This document shows, in pieces, positions 45,310-57,382 of a stretch of 64,000 nucleotides of DNA. This DNA comes from Cycas panzhihuaensis (Eukaryota; Cycadophyta), in assembly GCA_023213395.1 (NCBI GenBank), contig CM041465.1, forward strand, positions 202,127,741-202,191,740, read 5' to 3'. The notes under the pieces are model-generated. The model searched no databases. It was not told where the DNA came from and saw only the letters and a list, made by a program, of their open reading frames with translations. Position 1 is the first letter of the stretch; each line of letters starts with the position of its first letter. The translations under genes and the position numbers were made by a program.

Positions 45310-45490
45310 TAAAAAAATATTTAGCGAATAAGAATGAAAATACCTGATTATTAGAGAGATGGCCTCTCCATAAATACAAAGACATTGAATAACTGCTTAC
45401 TACATGTAAGCCACTTGTCAGTTTTACATGAAGAAGGATTGCCACATAACCCTCATTAATAACTCTAGATATATATAATATAAGGTTACA
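45310..45490 (-). repeat. 5' LTR of P (probable)
   Basis: Between the primer binding site and GGTTACA, 181 bp. CCATAAATACA is a TATA-like element in reverse context, and CCACTTGTCA (45411-45420) matches the motif shared by other LTRs. Similar in length and order to the LTR of N. Confidence 0.5.
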
Positions 45491-45930
45491 TTAATATCCT
45501 AGATTTAATATTATTCTAATTGAGAGGTCTCACACACATTATCAGATTGGTTGATATAAAGGTGAAATGTAATTGGTTGATAATGAGGGTACACATATAT
45601 AAGGAGAATGTATGTTGTAAAAAAAAATCAGATCACCTAGTCCTCCTAGTGAGGATAGGATGACTTACCATATGGATTGTTGATCATTCTTCTAAATATG
45701 AAATCTCATAAACATTTGGAGGTGTTTTTTCCCATTCGTGTATTTTCCACATTAAACATGGTGTACATATGATGTTTATATTATTGTCTCTTATGCCCTT
45801 ATCTTTTTCATTTATTATGTTCATAAGATAGAGATTGATCATGTGATTATATTATATCCTACTTGATTCTATACTTTTGCATAAGTTATTACAGATAATT
45901 TAATATGATATGAAAGTGAATTCAAAATTT
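45491..45930. other. No recognisable feature
   Basis: AT-rich sequence between P and H. ACATATATAAGG near 45593 is promoter-like, but there is no LTR partner or coding region to support it. Confidence 0.4.
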
Positions 45931-46197
45931 CTAATAATTATCAATAATAGACAAGTGAATAAAAACAAGTGCAACTTCATCTTTTACTTTGAAAACAACA
46001 AGTGTAACTAGATCTGCAGGAATCAGAGTGTTTAGATCTATTAGATCTGGTGTAGGTCTAGGTTTGGCGATTGTGGCAAACACATATCCCCACAATTCAT
46101 TCATGATGAACAAATTCATTGCTTGTTTTTTCCATGTAGAATAATTTTCACCTCTTGCGAGCTTCACTGTGTTTGCATTAAGCATTTGAGTAGCCAT
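45931..46197 (-). pseudogene. gag N-terminus of copia fragment H
   Basis: 89 residues starting MATQMLNANTVKLARGENYS, clearly the gag of the C family (C has MATQMLNVNTIKLTSAENY), followed by AMNLFIMNELWGYVFA and VALVFIHLSIIDNY, where it ends at a stop/truncation. The rest of the element is absent. Confidence 0.9.
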
Positions 46198-48188
46198 GAT
46201 TTAAAAAATTATAACTAAGAAGTGAACTTGAAAACTATTGAACTATATCATTTAAGTTTTACTCAATATTTCAAATTATCCAAGGTTAAGCTACAAATTA
46301 TGAAGATTGAATAGAGGGCTTCACTCGCAAGTCATCCAACTCGATTAATAAGATTAGATGTTAGTCAAGTGATCAATTTTAGTACAATCTGCATGGCATA
46401 TTGTGCTTTCTTTAGCATTCACATCATTAATAATACCATTTTCGAGCCTCCCCACTTTTGTTTTAATTATCATACACTAGCCTTATGGCCTAGGGAATGG
46501 ACCAAGCTTAAGACACTAATTTTTTATGGTATAAAAGTGATCACAAGTGGGTTTTAATGTTGATTAAAAAAATGCGTTGAAGACTTTTTAACACTAATTA
46601 AAAATTGTCAAAGTGTTACAAATAATGAAACTAAGTTGCTCAAAAGTGAGTAAATGCAACTGTAAACAAGATAAAGCTTTCAAATGATGCTTTATGTGGT
46701 GCCAAACACAGAATTTTAATGGCTCAAAGGGGTACTTTGTGAAACTAACACATATAGAAAGAGACACTTGGGAACGAAAATGATCCTTTCATACACCAAA
46801 AAATGATTATTTTATTGATCTTCATGGTATGTTTGGGGCTTTTGAGCATCACTAGACTCATTTTAGGTCACTACGCAAAGAGTCCAATGAGTAAGTACAT
46901 TAAAAAATTACATTTGAGAGTTAAAACAAGTCAAAAACTAGGTGATTAATTTACTGAGATCACTTGCAATTTTTTTTAATGTGTTAGCGTGATTAACATG
47001 CTAAAAAGTGATTAAAGAGTAGTTTTCTTGTCAAGATAATAATAACAAAAAATAAACTTTAGAAAACTAAAGATTAAAAACAAAAATTAAGGAAGGAATG
47101 TATTTGAGTATATTCTACTTTGTATAACTTAAGGTTATATACTTTAGAAAACAAATTGAACTTTTTTTTTTTTTTTTTGTGCAATCCTACGAGCGACGAC
47201 AATGGTGCAGAGTGGGAAAAACCCATGTGAAATCAAGTTTTTGGCATTCAAATCCATTTTGGATAATTTCCTCTCTCTCTTAGGTTGTATGCAGGTCTTA
47301 AGAGCAAGCAGGAGGTCGCCATGCAGAATGAGGAATGAATGGGTGCTACTAAGATTAAAGATGACTGTGTAGATCTAAGTGCCCCTAGATCTTCTTCAAT
47401 AGCTGCTAATATAATAGGTTAAGTGCCAACTTGTAGAGATTCCACAATAGAGTAGGTCGCATGAAGTGTAGGAAAGTCACGGAGTCATAGAGCCACTAGC
47501 CAACTAAGAGGATAGTCACCCAATGAAGTGTGACGTGTTAGACTAAGGGATGAAGAACAGAGCAACCAACCACTTAGAAATCCACTTAGGAATGAAAAAT
47601 AGAGAACAGAGCAACAAGGACTTTTCCCTTGTTTTTTTTTATTCTTTGTATATTTTTTTTCTTTCAAAGCCCTATACACTAAGAAAAAATTACACATATA
47701 CCATGAAAAAGAAAAAAAAAGAAATCTCTCTCCTGCAAATTACTTACATAAGAGGAAGAAAAGCATTTTTTGCATATAAATCCTCCCCTTTTTTTCAATA
47801 ACTTTGCAATAATTTAATAATTGTAAAGTTTGTAAATTTTTTACAAGAAACTTACAATATGTTAATAATTGCAAGGTTTGCAAAATTTTGACATGCAAAA
47901 GTTTCACATAAAAGAGAACATATTAAAAGCTTGATTAATATTTAACCTTCTACATAATTGTAAAAAATCTTCAGAACCAATTACAATCTTGGTCAGTAAT
48001 AAAACCTCTTAATACGTGTCAAAAAATACTTAAAAATGAAGCTCTAAACATTAAAAGGAATTCAAAAATTAATTTTGAAATTAGAGAATTGAATGAAAAA
48101 TAAAAGAGACCTTCCTTTGAATCATCTTCATAGGGTGAAGGTCATCACCAAAGTGAAGAAACCACATGCGTTCTTCAAAATCTTCAAT
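46198..48188 (-). other. Leader of H
   Basis: About 2 kb without coding, corresponding to the long leaders of C and E. Near the gag end it has the reverse of CGAGTTGGATGACTTGCGAG-like sequence as in C, and at 46440-46458 the reverse of the GGGAGGCTCGAAAA block. A T run of about 17 is at 47162-47178. The right-hand part (47200-48190) shows no further recognisable feature. Confidence 0.55.
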
Positions 48189-48382
48189 GTTGCTCCTATA
48201 CCAACATGAGAAAATGATAACAGTATGATCTATTAAGGACAATGGAAGGACAACATATTGACAAGAAATGATTTAACTCTCATTACTAAGCTTGAGAAAT
48301 ACAAGTATGAAATACATAATACAAAGAATGGAGGAGGAGAATTGATCTACACTTCAAACATATTAGAAATGCTTTAGCAACA
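48189..48382 (-). repeat. Degenerate primer binding site and partial LTR, probably of H
   Basis: Plus-strand TGCTCCTATACCAA is the reverse of TTGGTATAGGAGCA, a mutated tRNA-Met site. The adjacent 48207-48382 begins TGAG and ends AGCAACA, about 176 bp, an LTR or a truncated one. No second copy is present in the window. Confidence 0.45.
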
Positions 48383-48404
48383 TAACATTGAACAAGGTTT
48401 CATT

Positions 48405-48982
48405 TGTTAAACCTTATGTTTAAATGTTAAGTGAATGTACATTTATTTTTCATGTAATATATGCACTTTATACTTTAGGGGTGACTTATCACTTGAGTGA
48501 TAAAGTGCACACCCACATTCTTTCTAGTGACACAACGTTGTCACTAAAGGGTCAATGGACCCTCATGCACTTGTTTGAATAATCCAAGTGATGTATCTTG
48601 GATGTTTGACACTTGTCAAACATCCAAGGCCTTAGGTGAGGATCCAAGCACTTTTGCTCATGATCCAAGTCATGTATCTTGGATGTTTGACACTTGTCAA
48701 ACATCCAAGGCCTTAGGTCTCTCATTTCACTCTATATAAGGAGACCTCTCCTCATTGTCCAATACATGAGACTTGAGTCAGTATTGTTATGCTATCGGTT
48801 GCTAATCAAACTGTTTTCTTCTTGGGAGGTTGGACCAATTCCAACTCCACATATTGGGTATCATTTTCTCTTGCTCCTATATTTGGTTTATGCTTTTATG
48901 CTCTCATGCTTTCATGCATTTATAGTATTGTGATTGTATTTATGATCTTGGGATCAATGTGGCCTAATGCCCATTGTCAACA
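48405..48982 (+). repeat. 5' LTR of E
   Basis: TGTTAAACCTTATG to ATTGTCAACA. It contains an approximately 80-bp tandem duplication (two copies of a block holding CTTGGATGTTTGACA), several inverted repeats (next entry) and a TATA box CTATATAAGG at 48732-48741. A primer-binding-like TGGTATCGAG starts at 48985. Confidence 0.95.
48486..48709. promoter_or_regulatory. Series of inverted repeats in the E LTR
   Basis: Five in a row: TTATCACTTGAGTGATAA (48486-48503; perfect palindrome in the 3' LTR), AGTGACA-CAACGT-TGTCACT (48526-48545), AGGGTC-AATG-GACCCT (48548-48563), and twice CTTGGATGTTTGACA-CT-TGTCAAACATCCAAG (48597-48628, 48678-48709). They lie upstream of the TATA box. Element I keeps equivalents of all four kinds. 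Confidence 0.85.
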
Positions 48983-48994
48983 TTTGGTATCGAG

Positions 48995-50855
48995 TGAAGG
49001 TCTCTAAACTTACCTTGTGTAAGCCTTTATTAGTTTGTTTAATTTATCTACATCATTTGTTTTGGAAGCATATTGGCTCGTGAGCTCTCACCTCACCTCA
49101 CCTTGTCAATCATCGGTGGGCGGGCATTCATCACCAGATCCGGCATTGATAGCGATCCGATCACGCCCACTCGGTGACTCAACAACATCGACTAGCGCCG
49201 GTGTCATCTTGATCTGCCCGGCTCATCTCTCGGTATCACTGGGCGCCACATCAACACTTTGGGCGCCAACTCGGCAGAAGGAAGGCATCCGGCTCCTCAT
49301 TGAGCTGTCTAGTTATCTACGCCATGATTGAGGCGCCACTTCAAGCGAAACTGTCCGGTATCAACACAATTTCGACTCATCTTGAGTCTTGCCGGTGTCA
49401 TCATCTATTGATCGTCCGACTCATCACTAGTCGCCGGTAAGCGTCTCGGTACCATTTGTCTAAGCTTGGCTAGATCGTCCTTTGCTTACTTGATCGGCCA
49501 AGATTTGAGGAGGCTGCCATTTCGGTGCCGACTCATCCTCATTCTTGCCCGACTCATTTCGAATGTCATTCCATTTGTCTAGTATTCTTGCCACTCGACA
49601 TTTAATCACGGTTGTCTATTTGTCATTCCGGCTTCGACTGAGGCGACTCATCAACACTCTGCCGGCTCACCCTCAAGCCTGCACAGTCAGCATTTGAGTC
49701 ACATCCCAGCTGCCACATCGGTTGCCGGTTGTCACATTCACTTGCCACTCACCCATTCGGCCAATTGTCTTGATTAGTTGCCATTTCGACTTTCAACTCT
49801 TAAATAGCATTTTTTTTTTTAAAAAATGCCTTTTTTCTCATGTGACTCATTTCTTTAAAAGACTTTAAGAGTTTTTTTAAATTTCTCAACTTATAGTGGG
49901 CACGCTTAAAGTTTTTTACATTAGCTCTCTTGATTCTCAAAAAGTACTTGTGTACTTATTGCTTTAAGCCTTTTTTTCACACTTTCAGTCATTAGGCTTA
50001 ATTATTGTGATCAAGAGGAATGTTTTTCATTGTAAAGGTGAAGAAATTTATCACCTAACCTCGGTTTTTGGCACCTTGCATGGTGACCTTGACCTTCTTC
50101 GGTTCAAAAGGAAGGCTTATTGTGAAAAGTAATAAAATCACTTTTTCTTGTTGGATGGTTGAGACATTTTAAGTCTCAACAAGCTGCTGTGGAGCTTGTG
50201 TTGGACTTTGGAGCAATTTCTTGAGTACATTTCATCATTTCATCAGTTTGTGGAGCTTAAAAGGAACCCTCTTTTGTTGTCATCAAAGGTTCCTTACATT
50301 TTTTTAAGTACTCAAAGTACTTCATCATTGTACTCAAGCATACATAGCACCTCACTTGGATCTAAAGCACTTGAAATCTTTTTGTGCTCATTCATTGTAA
50401 GCCTAAAAGGCATAAAGAAAATCCAAGTAAGAAGATTCACTTACACTTGTTTAAAAGTGAACTTAAAATCATTGGAGAGGCTCGAAAAGGTTCAAACCTT
50501 GCCTCTGAATTAACCTTAAGCTTGGTGCATTCCCTAGGGACCAACCGGCCAAATGCAGTCGGTGCCGCGACAATTAAGGTTGCTTGAGGGAAAGGAGGTT
50601 CGAAAAGGGTGTTATTGGGGCATGAATCCTGTGGAAAGCATGGTGCGTCCATGCGGATCAACCCTACGCCTTGTCCTAGATTTAACTTGGTTCTCCACCT
50701 CATTAGCCAGAGTCCTCCACCTCTCTTCACCCCATTGGTTGTTGGATCTTCTTGTAAGATCAGGACTAGTGGTGTTGTTTGAAGGTGGGTCTTAGCGACA
50801 AAGCGTTTGAAGTCTCAAGTTATCTGCTAGCTTCAAGTGTTACTCAAGTGGAAAG
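48995..50855 (+). other. Leader of E with CpG-rich block
   Basis: 49080-49800 is CpG-rich and built of reiterated CCGACTCATC-, GCCGGTGTCATC- and CACTCGGT-like words, unlike its AT-rich surroundings. GGAGAGGCTCGAAAAGG (50474-50490) and GGAGGTTCGAAAAGGG (50585-50600) repeat a block also present in C and H. No credible gene; short open frames follow composition. Confidence 0.65.
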
Positions 50856-51620
50856 ATGGCTGCCATACATATGCTTAATGCTTGTACCATAAGGCTAACA
50901 TGGCAATCTAACTATCAAGAATGGAAAAGAATCACAAAAAATCTCTTGATAATGAATGAGTTAGGGATATGTTTGGAAGAATCCCCAATCCTACACTTGT
51001 GGTTAATGATAATCACCGCACTGTGGATGTTCAACTTGTTCTTTGCATGGGAGGCCAAAGACGAAATTGCTTTGGCATTCATTCGAATGGTTGTGGACAT
51101 ACATGTAGATCAAAATATTTCTTCTGCACTATCTTCTAAAGAAGCATGGGACACCTTGTCCTCTTTGTATGAAAGGCGAGATGAAGCTCGCATTTTGATG
51201 ATAAAAGCTAAATTGTACTCCATTAAATTTGTAAAGCCAATGTCGGCATTCATATCCTCTATTAAGGAGGTTTGTAATGAATTAACTACTTTAGGTAGTT
51301 CGGCTACAAGAGATGAAATCGTAGCCTCCATCACAAAAGCACTACCAAAGGACTACAATGGCTTCATATCATCAACTACACGAGATGGTTCACTTAGGGG
51401 GATGACAGTCAATCAACTTGAAAGCTTATTACTTCAAGAAGAACAAATTTATGCTAAGGATAATGAAGAACCATCTACATTAGGTGCTTTCACGGCAAAA
51501 GGCAAAGCCAACTCAAAAATCCAACACGCATTCACAAAGCGGTTTGGAAAAATGAACATTGGATCTTCCAAGACCAATGTCGTTTGCCATTATTGTGGCA
51601 TTCACGCCACATTGCACTGA
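50856..51620 (+). pseudogene. gag of copia E
   Basis: A 254-codon open piece: MAAIHMLNACTIRLTWQSNY, KNLLIMNELGICLEE, DEIALAFIRMVVDIHVDQNI, EAWDTLSSLYERRDEARILM, LESLLLQEEQIYAKDNEE. The zinc knuckle begins CHYCG at about 51588 but is cut by a shift before its histidine and last cysteine. A distorted stretch near residues 35-65 suggests compensating indels. Same family as gag of C. Confidence 0.88.
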
Positions 51621-53470
51621 GTGCGAGAAGAAGCAAGCAAATCTTATAAGCGGCGGCGTACAAGGTCAAAAACGGCGGCCACGACAACGTTTCAGAGATT
51701 CCAGTGATCGGATCGGCGGTTTCCCCTCGACCAAATCGAGGTGCCTATCGAGGAGGTCCACAAGGAGGGGGTCAAAGAAATGGCTACCAACGCCATTATA
51801 ATCGGTTGCCAATGACGACAAACTACTTTGTGCATTCAATCATCCAAGGTTGACAACACTTGGATTGTCGATTCGAGAGCTACTCGACATATGACGGGGA
51901 GTGAAGAACTCCTATGCAACATCAAGGAAGGCAAAGGTCATTTAGTAACCTTTGGAAATCTTGAATCGATTGAGGTTTAGAATAGGCACCATAGCTCCTT
52001 TTCATTCTCCTCAAAATCCTTCCTTATCATTTCCCAACGTGATGCCTACTTCATTTCTTCTATGGAGAAGAATCGCTCTCTGTTAGCGGATGAACAAGCA
52101 ACACATGAGCGTACTATTCAAAAATGGAAATGTATCATTCGTGACAAAGATGATCGATTGTAGTAGCCTATGAGGATCAAGGTCTTTACAAGTTGGATGC
52201 CAATAATATTACTCTTGATTACGCTTACTCTGGTTTCACATCTTTGTCAAAAATTCGATATGGCATCAACGTCTAGGACATTTAAGCCTAGACAATCAAG
52301 CAGATGAGATACAAAAACATGGTGTATGGGCTTCCAAAGATGTATGGTTCAAAATGTCTTTGCGAAGCTTGCATAATGGGGACACAACATCGGTGCCTTT
52401 TCCTAAAGGCAAAGCATGGCGTGCATCTTATCCTTTGCAATTAGTTCACTCGGACTTGTGTGGACCCATGTCCACCACTCCTTTGGAGGAACATTGTACT
52501 ACATATCTTTTATTGATGACTTCTCTCACAAAGTCCGGGTCTACTTCCTAAAGCAAAAATCGAAGCCTTCTCCAAATTCAAAGAGTTCAAGGCGGAAGTA
52601 GAAAATGAATCGGCTACTCAATTGGCACATTAAGGTCAGATAATGGAGGTGAATTCACTTCAAATGAATTCAACCAATTTTGCAAGGATAATGGAATTCA
52701 GAGACAACTCACAGCTCCTCATACTCCTCAGCAAAATGGAGTCTCCGAGAGGATGAATAGAACATTGGCTAATAAAGCCAGAACAATGATGCATGCAAAA
52801 GGGCTTCCAAGAACTTCTTGGGCGAGGCATTTCAAGCAGTGCCTATGTGGCCAATCGAAGTCCTACAACCGCAGTCACCAATATCATACCTGAGGAGGCA
52901 TGGTCTGGAAAGAAGCCAACTATTAGCCATTCGAGGACATTCGGGTGTACTGCGTATATGCACATACCAGATCAACAAAGAACTAAGTTGGACAAACATA
53001 GTCTTAAATGCATCTTTGTAGGATATGCAATCCAGAGCAAAGCCTACAAGTTGTATGATCGATTGGGAGAAAAATGCATCTCTCAAGAGATGTAATCTTT
53101 GTTGAGTATGATCAAAAAGAGTTGGATATAGCACCAATCCAACCCCCCATTGACAAAGGGAAAAAGATTGTTGAGGACTTCCCTTCCCTCAATCTTACAC
53201 ACCATGTTCTTCATACGCACCTTTATACATGCCATCTACTTCATCTTCATTTGCTCCACTTGAACCTTCCACTTCATCTTGATACTCCTACACTTAGACG
53301 GAAGATATTGAAGTTCAAGCCACATCATTCGAAGTTACCTAAGTGGTACACTCAAGCAGTGCAGGATGGTCATATCATTGAAGGAAAGCGTCCATCAAAG
53401 TATCGGCGACAAACAAACTTTGCACTTATGGTGAAGTGCTTTCTATTGATGAGCCTACTACCTTTGCGAG
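51621..53470 (+). pseudogene. Protease and integrase of copia E
   Basis: Protease site near 51868 reads WIVDSRAT (glycine of DSG changed). RLGHLSLDNQ marks the pre-integrase part. Integrase shows LVHSDLCGPM, FIDDFSHK (alternate frame), SDNGGEF near 52637, and QQNGVSERMNRT with the glutamate near 52740, then NRSPTTAV and IFVGYAIQSKAYKLYD. Frames change every few hundred bases or less. Confidence 0.85.
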
Positions 53471-54965
53471 GCTTCACAAAGTGATAATTGGAAAGGCGCC
53501 ATGGATGAAGAGATTCAATCCATTCACAAGAATGGTACTTGGGACTTGGTCGGTGCCTCCACACAAGCAGTGTCGGTTGTAAATGGGTCTACAAAACCAA
53601 AGTCCATTCGATGGGACACTCAAGCGACAAAAAGCAAGACTTGTAGCAAAGGGATTTAAACAACAAGAAGGAATTGATTACGAGGAGACCTTTGCACTGT
53701 AGCAAATATGAACACCATCGAGACTTCTCTTGGCCCTAGCCGCACAATGCAAATGGGCGTATATCGAGATGGACGTGAAGGCGCCTTCCTCAGCGGCGAT
53801 CTTCAAGAGGAGGTATACTTGGAGCAACCTCCACGGTTACAAGGAACAAGGCAAGGAGCATTTGGTATGTCGCCTCAAGAAGGCTTTGTATGGCTTGAAG
53901 CAAGCTCCTAGGGCATGGTATGCAAAAATCGATGAATATTTTTTGAGACATGGGTTTCATCGATCCACATCGATCCAAACTTATACATCAAACATGAACA
54001 TCACCATGTCACTTATATTGCCTTGTATGTAGATGACTTAGTGATCACGGTGGCGACACTAAGCTCATCAATGTTCTCCAAGATGATTTGAAGAGAAGTT
54101 TTGAGATGGTGATCTTGGACTTCTCCATTACTTTCTAGGCTTTGAGGTATGGCGTGACGGGCTATATCTTCATTTCCCAAGCAAAATATTCTTGGGACAT
54201 CTTGCGAGATTCGGGATGCAGATCGCAAGGCAGGCGCCTACACCCATGGAGAGCGGCACCAAGCTTTCTCTCAATGAGGAAGGCTGCACAGTGAATCCCA
54301 CACTTTCTGCGTGAGTTGATTGGGAGTCTCATTTATCTCACCAACACTCGTAGGATATTTCATTCTTTGTTGGGATTTGCTCACGTTACATGTCTCAACC
54401 CAATCGGATACCTTTGGAATGCGACAAGGCGCATACTCAAGTATATCAAAGGAACATTGCGGCTTGGACTTGAGTATGTACATAAGGAGAACTTCACTTT
54501 GGAGGGTTCTCGATTACGATTAGGCGGGATGCGGGATAGCGGAGATCTACCTCGGGTTCTTGTTTTACCCTTAGTAAGTTTGTTTCATGGAGTTGCAAGA
54601 AGCAACCAAATGTTACCTTGTCCTCCAGGCGAGAATACAAAAGGCTGCGATCGGTAGCGACTTGTGAGGCTATCTGGCCGGCCAGTTCTTGGTGAGCTTG
54701 GGTTTCGGCGGCGGTGATCGACCGACCTTCATTGTGACAATCAGTGTCCTCAAGCTAACTAAGAATCCTGTTTTCCACGCATACGGACCAAGCATATTGA
54801 AGTTCACCACCATTTCATCGGGGAGCATGTACGGTGGTGAGATCACACTTCAATATCGACCAGCGAACAACAGACGGCAGATATCTTTACCAAGCCACTT
54901 GGTAGAGACAAATTTGTAAAATTTAGAGATGGTCTTGGTGTCAGGCTTAACATTGTAAGCGATGA
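53471..54965 (+). pseudogene. RT and RNase H of copia E
   Basis: [20 protein letters not shown] at about 53876 and YVDD at 54026-54037 identify RT; IGSLIYLTNTRRIFHS and ATRRILKYIKGTLRLGLEYV follow. RNase H is only legible by switching frame at nearly every line (54490-54680). It ends with the ITKPLG-like tail and the tract GATGAGGGG before the 3' LTR. Several shifts fall at C/G-rich words such as TGCGG and ACGGTGG. Confidence 0.85.
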
Positions 54966-54969
54966 GGGG

Positions 54970-55546
54970 TGTTAAACCTTATGTTTAAATGTTAAGTGAA
55001 TGTACATTATTTTTCATGTAATATATGCACTTTATACTTTAGGGGTGACTTATCACTTAAGTGATAAAGTGCACACCCACATTCTTTCTAGTGACACAAC
55101 GTTGTCACTAAAGGGTCAATGGACCCTCATGCACTTGTTTGAATAATCCAAGTGATGTATCTTGGATGTTTGACACTTGTCAAACATCCAAGGCCTTAGG
55201 TGAGGATCCAAGCACTTTTGCTCATGATCCAAGTCATGTATCTTGGATGTTTGACACTTGTCAAACATCCAAGGCCTTAGGTCTCTCATTTCACTCTATA
55301 TAAGGAGACCTCTCCTCATTGTCCAATACGAGACTTGGGTCAGTATTGTTATGCTATCAGTTTGCTAATCAAACTGTTTTCTTCTTGGGAGGTTGGACCA
55401 ATTCCAACTCCACATATTGGGTATCATTTTCTCTTGCTCCTATATTTCAGTTTATGCTTTTATGCTCTCATGCTTTCATGCATTTATAGTATTGTGATTG
55501 TATTTATGATCTTGGGATCAATGTGGCCTAATGCCCATTGTCAACA
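54970..55546 (+). repeat. 3' LTR of E
   Basis: 577 bp, TGTTAAACC to GTCAACA, with the same duplication and inverted repeats as the 5' copy; here the first is the perfect palindrome TTATCACTTAAGTGATAA. Confidence 0.95.
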
Positions 55547-56460
55547 TCATTTACCTCTTCTCCATCTTCATCTATGGTTATTTTACATCCTGTTTTTATT
55601 GTAGTGGCAGTACCATTAAAATTTTCTAATTTCAGTTTTTTGAGAAGGTTGTTTTCATATTTTGACTGAGAAATGAAGAAAGAGTTTATCTTTTGCTCTA
55701 CTTCAATTCCAAGATAATAATGTAATGCATCGATGTATGTCATTTCAAAAACATTTTTCATTTGCATCTTTATCCAACTGATTGTGTTTTGATTATTTCC
55801 ACTAATGATCATGTCATCTACATAAACCACAAATATGGTGATCAAGTCATTCCTTTTTTTGATATAAAGACTTGGATTTGATTCGCATATGATAAAACCT
55901 TTTTGTTTGAGATGTGAGTCTAACTTTGCATACCATGTTTGTGGTGCCTGCTTGAGTCCATATAGCGCTTTCTTCAACTTGCAAACAAAATATTGTTCAC
56001 CTCTTTTTATGTATCTAAGAGGCTATTCTATATACACCTCTTCATCTGAATCCCCATTCAGAAAGAAACTTTTCACATCTAGTTGTATAATATCTCATCC
56101 AAAATGGCTTGCCATGACAATGACTGTTTTGGCAGTTATCAATTTTGGCATTGTAGAAAAAGTTTCTTTATAATTGATACTAACAATTCAACTATATTAT
56201 TTTGCAACTAGTCTAGCTTTGTATTTTTCATTGCTTCCATTAGATTTTTTTTTTTTTTTTTTCGAAACCCATTTATATCTAATAATGGGCTTACCTTTGG
56301 GTGGTGAGACTAGTTCCCAGATCTCTTTTTTTTCTATGTCACCCATTTTAGTGTCCATAGTCTTTTTACCATTCTAGCTTCTTGTAGGCTTCATCATAAC
56401 TTTGTGGTTCAACCAAACATATCAATGTTTGGTGTTTTTGGGATCTTATCTTGTGTTCAA

Positions 56461-56687
56461 TGTTAGAATGTAATGTTTTATCCTAGAAAGTCTAAAGGGG
56501 TAATAGACTTTTCAAGAATGTAACTTATAAATGTATGTAGGACATGTGTCTGACAAGTGTCACATTTTCATGTTACAATTATAGTTAGTTTTTTAGGGGT
56601 TACAAACCTTAATTGTATATATTCAGGAGTTCTCTCCTCCATAATCAATCAAGTATTTTTCTTGCATCTCAAGGTTATTTCCTTACA
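56461..56687 (+). repeat. 5' LTR of K
   Basis: TGTTAGAATGTAATG to TTCCTTACA. TATATATT at 56616-56623 is TATA-like; TGACAAGTGTCA (56551-56562) is the reverse complement of the core of the E inverted repeat. Primer binding site TGGTATCAGAACGGG starts at 56688. Confidence 0.95.
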
Positions 56688-57382
56688 TGGTATCAGAACG
56701 GGTCGTCCTGCTTGTTTGAGAGAGGGTTTTTGAGCCTGCGAAAGAAAGAGTCTAGTAGAGGACAAAGACAAAAGGGAAGTTTTCAGTTAAGGACAAGATT
56801 ACAATCCAGTGTGAGAAGAAAAAGCTAGAGTCAAGCAAAGACAATAGCTTACAGACTGTCAGAGAGAAGAAACAAGTGAAAGAGGACAGAGAAAACATCT
56901 CTAGAAAGTGTATGGAATTTGTGTACGAAACTGTACAATTGTATAGACAGAAAAAATCAAAGTTCTCAAAACGAGACGAAATTTGGCTAAAAGCTAGATC
57001 ACATCCTCCCCGTCAATATTATCTTATGCATCGAGTTCATTTGAGGCCATTTTCAGATTGTTTTATCCATTTTTATAGGTATGCAGGTTTGGAGAAAGAG
57101 ATACATATTTTTTAGTATTTTCTCTCATTTTTCTGCTGAAAATCTGTCAAGAAACCTTTGTATATTACATATGACTAGATTGGAACTCTAATGAATTTTT
57201 GTGGAGCATTTTTTGAATCTAAACTGATTTGTGAAAAACCCTATCTACCCTCTTTCACCTTGTGGGATGAATATCTCTCAAACCAGAGACTATTTTGGAA
57301 AAATACTTTCAGATTAGTGATCTCTTCATCAATACCTTTCATTTGAGGTACATCTTGATTTTATCTATACAATTTAGGTACC

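Larger units (their letters stand above)
48405..55546 (+). mobile_element. Copia element E
   Basis: 7.14 kb with exact TSD TCATT (48400-48404 and 55547-55551). LTRs of 578 and 577 bp differ by about five substitutions and a few small indels, so insertion is recent, yet gag-pol is broken by very many one-base losses. It has a CpG-rich 1.9-kb leader and LTRs with a series of inverted repeats. Relatives: I (closest), C and H. Confidence 0.95.
48383..56460 (-). pseudogene. Copia element J: RT fragment, interrupted by E
   Basis: RT on the minus strand in 56460-55552: [64 protein letters not shown] and the catalytic YVDD at 55813-55824, then LKLENFNGTATTIKTGCKIT and DEDGEEVN. E entered here; a few further codons (ETLF) lie at 48404-48383 before J is cut off. 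A poly-T run at 56248-56264 interrupts the RT start. Upstream integrase lies beyond K at 61749-62451. Confidence 0.88.

Noticed and set aside
47160-47810. Small gene between the T run and 47801
   Set aside because: The frame is low-complexity (lysine and serine runs), without homologous motif; treated as leader of H.
48597-48709. Inverted repeats as rho-independent terminators or a miniature DNA transposon
   Set aside because: No T tract or bacterial context, and they lie inside an LTR present in two identical copies; no terminal inverted repeat with its own TSD.
55335-55604. Hydrophobic frame (89 codons) in the 3' LTR of E as a membrane protein
   Set aside because: The same frame exists in the 5' LTR; T-rich LTR sequence gives hydrophobic codons.
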